Source of the DNA: Actinostola sp. cb2023
Lineage: Eukaryota > Cnidaria > Anthozoa > Actiniaria > Actinostolidae
DNA length: 64,000 bases
Reading direction: 5' to 3'
NCBI GenBank assembly: GCA_033675265.1
Contig: JAUJYZ010000929.1
Coordinates: 620,001-684,000 of the forward strand
The notes beneath the pieces were generated by a model, which was not told the DNA's origin, did no database searches, and worked only from the letters and a program-made list of their open reading frames with translations. Below are positions 44,946-53,855 of the stretch, piece by piece. The stretch's first letter is position 1, and each line of letters starts with the position of its first letter. A program made the translations under genes and the position numbers.

Positions 44946-46607
44946 TTATGCACTAATGATGCGATTCTGAAGATTACATAAAAAGGCACACACTGTCCAC
45001 ATCTGGTTGACAGTTCCAAATAAATTAATAGGAATAATCCTCTCCCAAATGTGAAAGTTTTTAATCTTATTAATCGCTCTTTCAACATGTACCCTTAGGG
45101 ATGCAATGGATTGAGTTCCTATGGTGTCATTAGCACTAAACTGTACCTGATCTCCTAAGAATGGTGGCATGTTCAAGTAAACCCCAGGGGGAAGGAGAGC
45201 CTGAATAAGGAATCCCTTGTCAGCCATAACCGAGTCACCTATATCAAATGGCTGCTCCAGAAATCCACTGCGCTCCACAATTTCTCGGTCTGATATGCGA
45301 CCAGTATAGAGTTCACTGATGAAACTAATGCAGCCACCAGGTGTAATGCCAATAAGACCTTTCAGTGTCGTGTGATTTTTATAAGAGCTATAGAGCTGGC
45401 TGTTGAGGAGAAGGCTGGATGGCATTTGACATTTTATTTCCGTACAATCAATGATGACTTTAGTGTTGGGATATTTTTCTCTGAAGGCTTCTGGCATATG
45501 TTTGTCAAGTAGTTCTCTGGAAGGCCAAATAGAGATTTTACTAAACTTCAAAAACATAAAATTAATCCACGAAGATACAATTCTTGAAACTGTAGATTGG
45601 TGAATCCCATACAAATGGGAAATATGTTCCTCGGCAAATCCCTGCCTAAGTCTACAGAGAGTTAGGAAGAATTCCTCTTTGGGTTTGAGTGCTGTAGGTT
45701 TCCCTGGTTTGCCACTATTCTCGATTGGAGTCTCGATTGGTGCATCAATGTATGCATTTGAAGCAGATGATTTGTACCTTATATTTTCGCCATTATCTCC
45801 GGGATTTAAAAATGTGAACACACTTTCAAATACTTCAATACTTGGAAAGCCTGTATAAAAGTTCATAGACTCATTATTGTCCATGACCAGGAACTTTTCA
45901 AGTTCAAAAACTCGTTTGCAGCGTTTCTCACTGTCTGCACACTTCTGAATAATACATTCTAGTTCCTTTTTGACATCAGAACAATGATTTTCTTTCTGTT
46001 TAAGCTCGACACTTAATATGTTCGCGTGTTCTTGCAGTTTATTTACCTTTTCATGGAGGAGTTGGTTCACTTCCTGCAATTCGTTCGTCTTTTCCTGTAA
46101 TGTGTTTGTGTTTTCCACCAGTTTGAGGCGTTCCTCCTTAAAGAGGGAAGCATTTTCATAGAGCTGGTCGATCATATTCTGACTGATATCGGTCTGACAG
46201 CCAACCTCTTTGTTTTCCTTGACTTGTTTGTTTTCGACAGGCTCATTATCTACACAGGTTTTCCGTTTCTTTGGACTCGATAATTTGCGTTCTTTTGGTG
46301 CTTTTCGTTTCGGCGAATCCTGTTTCCAGTGGAAGATAGATGGGACAGCCCCTGGCTTGAGTTTTCTTAGACCAGCAAGTGTTTTGCAAAAGTCGTTTGG
46401 CTTAAAATGTTGACTACACACCTTTGTGTGGCGATTATCAATAGCAAAATGGCGTCCGACATCCCTTCGTATTGCTTGAATCCATTTTTATCTCAATAAT
46501 AAGCCTTCTTTGGTATTAGAGTTAGGAAAGTGATAGTGTGATACTTTATCATCATTATGCTGGTAAGTTTTTGTTGTACAGAACGGAACACAGCAGTTTA
46601 AAACCAT
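44946..46607 (-). pseudogene. ISL2EU THAP-DDE4 transposase with one in-frame stop
   Basis: Single-exon frame of 554 codons from the ATG at 46607. The THAP zinc finger comes first: CCVPFC, HYHFPNS, KWIQAIRRD, VCSQHFKPNDF, AVPSIF. A coiled coil follows at about residues 120-210. An HTH (FAEEHISHLYGIHQSTVSRI) precedes the DDE_Tnp_4 core with VIIDCTEI, SVMADKGF and VHVERAINKIK as the catalytic D-D-E blocks. The only visible lesion is TAA at 46490-46488, where the family has a residue before KWIQAIRR. The downstream ATG at 46421 would start inside the THAP domain and lose its first cysteines. It is convergent with the YqaJ gene of the same element. Confidence 0.87.
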
Positions 46608-47152
46608 TTTCTGAACGACTGAAAGCCTGAGGTTGATGAAACTTCGCTCGAACCTTGGACCGACCTTGACCGACCGTCCTCGCTTTCATGTTTTCGAACG
46701 AAGTAGAACCTAGTACTCCGCGGTCAACTAGGGACATTTCAAGGGTATTGCATAAGGTGTATACGAAGTATATTCAGTACTGTATGTGAAATACTTTTTG
46801 AAGCTTGAAAACTTTGATTTTGAAAGAAAATTGATCTTGAAAAGCATACGTACGATATGATTTACAGAAACCAATCAAAATTTTGTTTACAAAACATTAG
46901 CCAATTAAAAAGCGAGAAATTTTATATACCATGCACATGTGTGAATAGAATGTTCTTGTGTGACGTGCGTGACCAAAGAAAAAACTACAGATTTGCTGTT
47001 TATTTGTTGGAGCAAATTATTTAGCATTTTGTACTTTTATGCACAAATTAATTGTAATGCAAGAAAGTGAGTCTGGAGAGTCGAGTAAATTACCGTCAGT
47101 TGCTATTTTTAGCGACTATTTTTAAAATTTAGTGATTATTTGCAATACGGCA

Positions 47153-47690
47153 CAGGGCCGATTTACATGGTACAACTTTTGCCTACAACTGTCACACACA
47201 ACTTACTCGCGCTTACTTGCGACACGAATCGTTTCGTGTCACTCAGCCTACAACTTGCTCACGGCTGTTGCAAACAAAACGAAAAAAGTTGTACTGCAAC
47301 AGTCGTAGCCAAAAAAGGTAAAAATATAATAAATATGGCGTAAAATGGCATATCTTGATAATTTTTGCCGAAGGGGGGTAGCGCGGGGAAGTTATTTGAC
47401 TTTAAAATGGTGGACAATGTAAACAAACTCTGGTTTCCAAGAAAGTGAAACAAAAATGGTTAGAGGAAGACATTGAAAAACTTGTAACCTTGTGGAGCGA
47501 GGAGGAAGTATTGTACCGATGCCGCCACAATGATTATTTAAAAAAGGCAAAATCCAAACCAAGCAAGGTGTACACGATTTTGTAGTGTCGCGAGCTAAAA
47601 GTTGTAGCTGAGAAGGAATGGTATGGTCAAGTTGTAAGCAAGTTGTGTGCGACAGTTGTAGGCAAAAGTTGTACCGTGTAAATCGGCCTG
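47153..47690. mobile_element. hAT-like non-autonomous element with a MADF-like remnant
   Basis: The ends CAGGGCCGATTTACA and TGTAAATCGGCCTG are inverted, with subterminal TACAACTTTTGCCTACAACT on both sides. CAGGGCC-type ends suggest hAT. No clear 8-bp target duplication was seen. At about 47460-47590 the plus strand reads EEDIEKLVTLWSEEEVLY then YLKKAKSK, like the start of a MADF/SANT DNA-binding domain, closed by a stop. Confidence 0.55.
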
Positions 47691-48993
47691 TATACTTCTG
47701 TCTCAACCTAAAACAATAGAATGTCTCACCATGTTACAATGTTACATATATTTTTATGTAGGTACACGTTTGGGCAGGAATTTCAGTCCGTGGTGTGACG
47801 GATATTTTCATATTTACCGGTATAATGAACAGCGAGTTCTACCAACAAATCCTGAAGAAAGCTTTATTGCCTTTCATAAGGCAATATTATCCTGCACATC
47901 ATTGTTTTCAGCAAGACAATGATCCGAAGCACACAAGGCATTCAACGAAAGATTGGATGATAGCCAACAATGTAAACCATTGGCCAACCCCTCCAGAGAC
48001 TCCAGTACGTGTTAATAATATACTAATTAGCTATATATTTTATAAGGAATTTTATTTTGATTATGTACATTTATAAAATGTGTGTATGAGTTCAACTTGT
48101 GGATAACAAAGCCAAGAAAGTCATTTATGAATGGGTGTTGTGTGTGTGTGTATGGGGGAGGGGGGGGGGGTGCATACGGGGGGATGCATACTGCATGCAG
48201 GTCTAATTGGGGGATATAACTGGGGTAAAGAGCTTTTAACATAAACAAAGTAATGTATGTATAAGAATGTCAGATGTATATCTCTTGTGGCTCTTTCTTT
48301 TATACCCCTCTATCCAGCTTTAAACCCATTTAATACTTCTTTCCACTCTATTATGTCACCTTAGATTCACATTAAATTAATATTTATCTGGTTGTTTCAG
48401 GATCTTAATCCAATTGAAAATGTGTGGGCATAACTAAAGAGATCAATTGCAAAGGAGTGCATGCCTAGAACAAAAGAACAGCTTGTTATTGGAATAAAAA
48501 AAATTTGGAAAGAAAATATGACACCACAGCTGTGTCAACAATATGTGAGCCATCTCACAAAAGTGATACCTGCTGTTGTTGAAAATGAAGGTGGGGCATC
48601 TGGTTACTAGGTTAAGTCCCAACTCCTTTATTTATACTATATTCACATCAAAATGCACGCTCTGATTGGTCAAGAACTGTGCTTTATCAGAGAACGGCCG
48701 GAGCACAGTTTGTTGACGTGAAAGCAAAATTAGGGGATTGAAGGGGTGGAGAGGGGAGGGCTCGTGCTTCTCCCTACACTTCTTTGGTGCTCTCATCAAT
48801 TCCTGCGTGCTTTATAACAGATGAAGCTGTTCCATTTGTTAAATAGTTCAAATTCTAAAGACAGATAGATAAACATATGACCATGTATGAATATTGAGCT
48901 GGAACCCTGAAATTAACCTTTTCATTGCACTTACAATTCACAAGTTACATTTGCCAGTTTCATCCCAGGTTTCTCTTCCATACAAGCATAAAT

Positions 48994-49162
48994 AGTTCCA
49001 GACTTCTGGTATGCGCGCAATGCATTGTGAGATTATTACAAAGGAAAAGTGAGCACCAAGTGAGCAAACACATAGCTTGGGCTCCCTGTTTCTAGAATTG
49101 GTGCTCACTTTTCCTTTGTAATAATCTCATAATGCATTGCGCGCGTACCGGAAGTCTGGAAC
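48994..49162. mobile_element. Palindromic MITE
   Basis: Arms of about 75 bp contain AAAGGAAAAGTGAGCACC and its complement, with ends AGTTCCAGACTTC/GAAGTCTGGAACT. Confidence 0.72.
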
Positions 49163-50330
49163 TCTTGATGTGTGTATAGGGTAGTATGCGCATGGAAGAT
49201 GTACAATAAAATATTGCTGTAAAGCTCAGTATATAGCACAATAAATTGTTACATAATAATAATAATTACATGCAGTTAATGAAAACTCAGTGTACTGCAG
49301 TTTTTTTAAAACAAAAGCTAATATTTATAAGGCATTAGCCAATTTCAATTTTAGTCAATTTTGAACCCCCACTATTTCCAAACTATTTTTCATTTCCTCT
49401 GTGAGTTTGATACCTGTGTGGGAGGGTACTCCCATATATGGTATGGTATACAGGTGTGTGCCGCCCGATAGCTAGGGTAGAGTTTTCAAGCCTCGGGTCC
49501 TTAAATAGGGCATCTTGTTTCACTTCCCCATATAGGGTAGCAAATTTCAGTTCGAATCTTATGGTAAGAGGTAGCAATTTTCCCGATTTCATACCGTTAG
49601 TTTGAATCGTCGTTTCACTTTTTCCCTGATGATGGGTCCATTTAGACAAGAAAGCTCAGCGATCAGATTGTAAACGTGAACATAGAGAAACAATGGAATC
49701 CATGTAATAAATATTTTATTTTTTGACTAAAGGTCAAAGTTTAAAAATGTAGTACAAAGGATGTTAAAAGTGTACGAATAATGTCCTTTTTCTTAATAAT
49801 TTAAGGCTAATCTTTCAATAAATAAAGGCTTATCTTTTTCAATATATATTATGTTTACATAATAAATATAAATAAGTACAAATGTGCACAAATATGGCAT
49901 AGATGAATTCATAATTTTTTCATAAATGTTAATTTAATGAATAGTGTTTTTAAAGGTATTGTACTAGTCATTATGGTAATACAATGGCATAATAATCATT
50001 GAAGTGTACCAGCAATGACCCTAACAACTTCATTACGCTTGATTTGAAAAGATTGACTGCATGATCATACATGAGTTAGCGGAGTCAAGTTTTAACCAAG
50101 CATACACGTAAGTGTACATGAAATAAATTCTTACATGAGCTCCACTTCAATTATTATATATGTTTGTATAAGTCCAGCATATATATAAAAACTTGTGTAT
50201 CAATAATTGTACATGAATAATACTTTAATCTCTGTCAAAAACAGCAATCATTTGATAATTCTATTTTCTGTGCCAATTGCCCGGTGTTAATCAGTAAGAA
50301 CAAGACATTTATTTTCAAAGCATGCAATAG
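49163..50330. other. Non-coding AT-rich stretch
   Basis: No gene was recognised. 49417-49560 is a fragment of a repeat (GAGGGTACTCCCATATATGG...) also seen at 4494-4587 and, inverted, at 36830-36990. Confidence 0.5.
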
Positions 50331-50370
50331 GCGACTTGGGTAATAGTAGAGAATCACGTACCAAGAGACG

Positions 50371-50615
50371 ATGTCGGTCGACTGTCGGCCAACTAGTCGA
50401 CCAACAAGCTATCGACAGTCGGTCGACAACCTACCAACTGTCAGCCAATACACGGTATATATACACCGACTGTCGGCCGACGGATATGTACGATCGTTAT
50501 TATTTTGGTATTTTGAATGTATCATCTATCAGTACGATCGTAAGATATTGTTAAGCTTATGTTAGTTTGGTATTTATTTTGTTTTTGAATGTATCATCTA
50601 TCAGTACGATCGTTG
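50371..50615. repeat. Short GTCGG and GTACGATCGT repeats
   Basis: Repeated CGACTGTCGGCC-type motifs (50371-50480) are followed by a direct duplication of GAATGTATCATCTATCAGTA with CGATCGT (50515-50611). No function was recognised. Confidence 0.5.
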
Positions 50616-50837
50616 GTGTTTGAATGTTTACCACCATCGTTTTGACTTCCATTTACCTTCACAGATTGAAGTGATATACAAGTGAGATGTATTCGCTGCG
50701 CTGCCACATATATTTTTCTGGTGGCCATGTTGTGTCACGTGTGCTTACGATACCATGCTCACTACTTCCCAGTCCCAACTCAATTTTAATACTCTGGTAT
50801 TTAGCATTTTTGATCATTGACTTTTGTTTTATTTGGT

Positions 50838-50853
50838 GGCTCCTAAAGGAGCC
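50838..50853 (-). terminator. Histone-mRNA-type 3' stem-loop (zinc-knuckle gene)
   Basis: On the minus strand GGCTCC-TTTA-GGAGCC has a 6-bp stem and 4-base loop. It is preceded by an A-rich flank and followed by ACCA, as in metazoan replication-dependent histone mRNAs. About 10 nt downstream is ACAAAAGTCAATGA, in the position of the U7-binding histone downstream element. The same arrangement with the same spacing recurs at 61773-61788. Confidence 0.65.
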
Positions 50854-50879
50854 GATTTTTTGTTTGTTTCTTGTCAGCT

Positions 50880-51767
50880 TCACTGTCGTCTGTAAAAGTT
50901 ATCGTCAAAGGTCATGGGAAGTAGTTGTTTGTTTGTCCTCAGCATAGCCAGTTCATCCTTGTAGGCCCTCAGTGTCTCTCGGCATACCATCTCTATCCCC
51001 CGGACGCTTACTCCTTTCTCTCGGTTGGCCCTTCTGATTGTATGGGTATAACAGTCCTCGTCAACTTTCTTCAGTTCGGCAATGGCTACGAAGTCACGGA
51101 CTGTGCTCCTAGATAACCCTGCCAGTCTGTAGGCATTCTGCATGCTGCATTTGTGTCAATTCATCTGGCCAAGGACGTTCTCATATCTGTCATGTATAAC
51201 AGCCAAATCGTTCTTTGACAATTTCTGAACTGAAGGAGCAGGGTTGTTGGGGGCTTCTGTGCTGTTGGCTTTCAAAGTCGCTATTTCTCTATCCTTTTCT
51301 TTAATCGTGTCGCTAAGCTTTTCCACTTGGCTGGTCAAGTCTTTAAGTTCGTCCTCTTTCTTTTGGTTCAACTCTGCAAGTTCATCTAGGTCTGATGTCT
51401 GGTCGTCATGGTGGGAGATTACTTCTTTCAGCTTCTGTATCTCGATGCTCAAGCGGGCATTTTGATTTTTGGTCTCCCGATAACCTTTGGCAACCAACTC
51501 ATATCTCGTCATTACTTGCTTGTAGAGTCGCTGGTAGTCCATACCATGATCACTGTCGTCATTGTTTGGAGTGGATTGGTGGGTTGGTGGTGGTGGTGGT
51601 GGAGTCGTTGCTTTCTTTGTTGTCTTTGTGGGTCGTCGTCGTTTTCTTGTGCTTTCGCAGTCGCACTGTCTTTTGTCCCCACTGCAAACTGAACATTTGT
51701 TGTTGCAGTGCAACATAGTATGTCCAGTCACAGAACAGATGGTACACTTGGTAACGCGTGAAGACAT
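50880..51767 (-). CDS. Zinc-knuckle/coiled-coil protein of unknown family, one in-frame TGA
   Basis: The preferred start is the ATG at 51767 (MSSRVTKC). An upstream in-frame ATG at 51851 adds 28 less typical residues. Domains in order: a CCHC knuckle CTICSVTGHTMLHC (CX2CX4HX4C); a second Cys cluster CSVCSGDKRQCDC; a basic/proline linker; a long coiled coil (about residues 75-180). A C-terminal globular part YRLAGLSRSTVRDFVAIAEL...VCRETLRAYKDEL ends at TAA near 50880. A TGA at about 51156 interrupts the frame before the last 91 residues, through mutation or recoding. Family unknown; the knuckle suggests nucleic-acid binding and a mobile-element origin. A histone-type stem-loop lies 27 nt after the final stop. 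It is divergent from the Merlin-like transposase at 52166. Confidence 0.55.
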
Positions 51768-51851
51768 TTTGTTAACAAGTTTTGTAAATTTCTCAGAAAT
51801 ACTTAAAGAAGTGTTTGAATCTACTATGACCACCTCTTTTATACTAACCAT

Positions 51852-52110
51852 GATCCGGCATTAACAAATTATCAGTATCAAGTAAATCAGTTAACCGTGA
51901 CCGGCGGCATTGTTCAGCCGGCGTTAACAAATTATCATATTATCAAGTAAATTGATTTTCCTCAGCGGTAAGTGAGATGCACACAATCTCATTGTTAACC
52001 GTGATCCGGCTGCATTGTTCAGCCGGCATTAACAAATTATCATATTATCAAGTAAATTTCCTTGGCGGTAAGTGAGATGTTAACCGTGATCCTATTGTAT
52101 CGCTGATCCT
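51852..52110. repeat. Tandem repeats in a divergent intergenic region
   Basis: Three imperfect units share GTTAACCGTGATCCGGC, GCATTGTTCAGCCGGC, ATTAACAAATTATCATATTA and GCGGTAAGTGAGATG. They lie between the minus-strand zinc-knuckle gene and the plus-strand Merlin-like transposase, where a shared promoter or transposon end would be expected. Confidence 0.65.
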
Positions 52111-52165
52111 ATCACACATTGTATTTAATCATTGAGAAGTAAAGTGCCTGACTTTTTATTTCAAC

Positions 52166-52806
52166 ATGCGATACCCAGAGCTTGTTGCTATAATTCGCAG
52201 TTTTGATACTCTTTTCACATATTTGTGTCAAAAGGGAATTCTAGCCTCTCCACAAATATGCCAATGTGGATCACAAATGACAGTCAAGCAAAAAAGGGAG
52301 AACAAAGATGGTCATGCGTGGAGGTGTTCCAACAACACTTGCCGAAGGTGGCGATATCTCGCTAGAACTATGGCTTCATGTCATTTATATGTGGTCAGTA
52401 GATGAATTTAATCAGAGAATCCAAGAAATGCTTGGTCTATCGAAAGCTACAGTAGTCAGCATGTTACGTGCCATCCGTACAATTTGCTCTAACAAGCTTG
52501 CAACTAATCTGGTAACTATTGGCAGTCCTGGGAGAATGGTTGAAATAGATGAATCCATGTTTGGTCACAAACAGAAGTATCACCGTGGCAGAGCATGTAA
52601 GGCTCCTTGGGTGTTTGGTGCCGTAGAGAGAGAGACAAAGAAAGTGATTGCCTTCCGTGTTCCAGATCGACGCAGACATACACTGTTCCCCATAATATAG
52701 CGACACATCCTGCCTGGAACTACTATATATTCTGACGACTTCACTCCATACAGAACACTCGGAAACCACGGATACATACACCTCTCAGTCAACCATTCAG
52801 AGAACT
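52166..52806 (+). pseudogene. Merlin/IS1016-type (ISXO2-like) transposase, truncated
   Basis: It starts MRYPELVAIIRSFDTLFTYL and has a Cys-rich finger (CQCGSQM...WRCSNNTC), as in ISXO2-like transposases. The frame shifts near 52340 and continues as ELWLHVIYMWSVDEF, LGLSKATVVSML, IGSPGRMVEIDESMFGHKQK (first catalytic Asp), KYHRGR, WVFGAVERETKKV and FRVPDRRRHTLFPII. A TAG then interrupts. The same frame resumes with HILPGTTIYSDDFTPY (second Asp) and stops at VNHSENFN, where the retrotransposon tail begins, so the last catalytic segment is lost. Confidence 0.82.
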
Positions 52807-52893
52807 TTAATTTTTAATTTTTAATTTTATTTTTTTAATGATTCATAAATTGTATTTACAATGAGTATGGGAATGAGTTGTATAGTTACAATA

Positions 52894-53434
52894 CACCTTA
52901 TTCACACGTGCTGGTTTTCGAGATCAGAATACTAGGATCTTTCACATACAAATGACCACTGCCATCTGAAAAAGCAATTATTCATTAATATATTTGGAAA
53001 ATTCCAATAGTATTGGATAAAATCCCAAGAAGATATCGTAAATGACATTTATAGAGTTTAGTATGGGATTTTGCCATCATGCGTACCAAGCCTCGTTCTG
53101 ATGTATTTTCAGAATTAAAAACGTTCATACCTCCGCAAGGAAATGTCATTTTTCTCTAAAACTTTTACACTTATCCTATATCAATATCTTCTTTTAGTGG
53201 AAAGTGTTAAACCTTAAAATTAAGCAATTTCGAAAAATTTGGTACGCATGACGGCAAAATCCCATACTAAACTCTATAAATGTTATTTACGATATCTTCT
53301 CGGGATTTTATTCAATACTATTGAAATTTTCCAAAAATATTGATGAATAATTGCTTTTTCAGATGGCAGTGGTCATTTGTATATGAAAGATCCTAGTATT
53401 CTGATCTCGAAAACCAGCACGTGTGAATAAGGTC
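52894..53434. mobile_element. 541-bp palindromic MITE at a TA target
   Basis: Arms of about 190 bp contain CTTATTCACACGTGCTGG and AGATCAGAATACTAGGATCT. TA flanks both ends (52892-52893, 53435-53436). It lies in the 3' UTR of the L1-like element. Confidence 0.8.
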
Positions 53435-53855
53435 TATATTGCACATTTAACATTTAAACATTTAAACATATGTTCACATGGTCTCGAATTTTTCGTTTTT
53501 CATTTGTTATTTTCAATTTCAAACTCGTTAAAGCGGTACTTGGACCAAAATTGCAATTTCGCTGAAACTATGCTATTTGATTCTTGAACCCACTGATATT
53601 AACTTTACAAAATCCGTTTTTCGAAATTTTAATTGGAAGCGGTATTTTTCCCCCCTTGTTTCTCGAGACCACTGAATAAATCGATAATTCCGAGTGGGGA
53701 ATGGGGAGACCGGTAGTGACGTCAACTTACCAACACAAATATCACAAGTAGTGTGAAGCAGTAAGAAAACTATAGGATTTTGAGAAATAGCGTGTCAAAA
53801 AAGCTTCAAAGATCGAAATTAAATAATCAACACAACCGTACATCTGCGGTTCAGA

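Larger units (their letters stand above)
41249..46760. mobile_element. ISL2EU element (PIF/Harbinger-related), 5.5 kb, two genes
   Basis: The ends ACACCTTATCC and GCATAAGGTGT are inverted. Longer shared subterminal blocks include GTTCGAAAACATGAAAGCGA and GGACGGTCGGTC. AT flanks both sides (41247-41248, 46761-46762), the 2-bp target known for ISL2EU. It carries a YqaJ-nuclease gene on plus and a THAP-DDE transposase on minus, converging towards 43.8-44.9 kb. The MITEs at 43835-43975, 44037-44170 and 44562-44752 lie in the interval between the genes. The insertion split a MITE that itself lies in a Tc1 intron. Confidence 0.85.
40143..48610 (+). mobile_element. Tc1-like element 2, interrupted; right end not found
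   Basis: The left end CAGTACCACTCGAAACTAACC after TA (40141-40142) is related to the intact Tc1 element end at 61275 (CAGTACCGCTCAAAAGTAAC). Subterminal GCTCGC and GCAAACATAACTAAACCCCA repeats follow. The transposase exons are at 40467-41038, 47762-48004 and 48401-48610. No matching right terminus was seen before the palindrome at 48994. Confidence 0.6.
40467..48610 (+). pseudogene. Tc1-like DD34E transposase pseudogene with two introns
   Basis: Exon 1 (40467-41038) begins MPKLPGYARRR and holds the paired HTH region and first catalytic Asp in VMFSDESSIQ. Exon 2 (47762-48004) has VHVWAGIS and FQQDNDPKHT; exon 3 (48401-48610) has DLNPIENVW and ends GGASGY. Junctions are clean: ATCAAG|GTAAAG...ATGTAG|GTACAC and CTCCA|GTACGT...TTTCAG|GAT, restoring IK-VHVWAG and PPETP-DLNPIE. 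Lesions are a frameshift near 40530, a TGA near 40650 and a TAA after ENVWA. The protein is close to the intact copy at 61826-62857, which has no introns at these points. Intron 1 now holds the ISL2EU element and a hAT-like element. Confidence 0.82.

Noticed and set aside
44946..46421. Intact 491-residue transposase starting at 46421
   Set aside because: That start falls inside the THAP domain; the same frame upstream encodes the missing cysteines but contains one TAA, so the gene is longer and broken.
47731..48076. Independent Tc1 gene at 47.7 kb
   Set aside because: Phase-0 splice borders and the restored IK-VHVWAG junction show it is exon 2 of the transposase starting at 40467.
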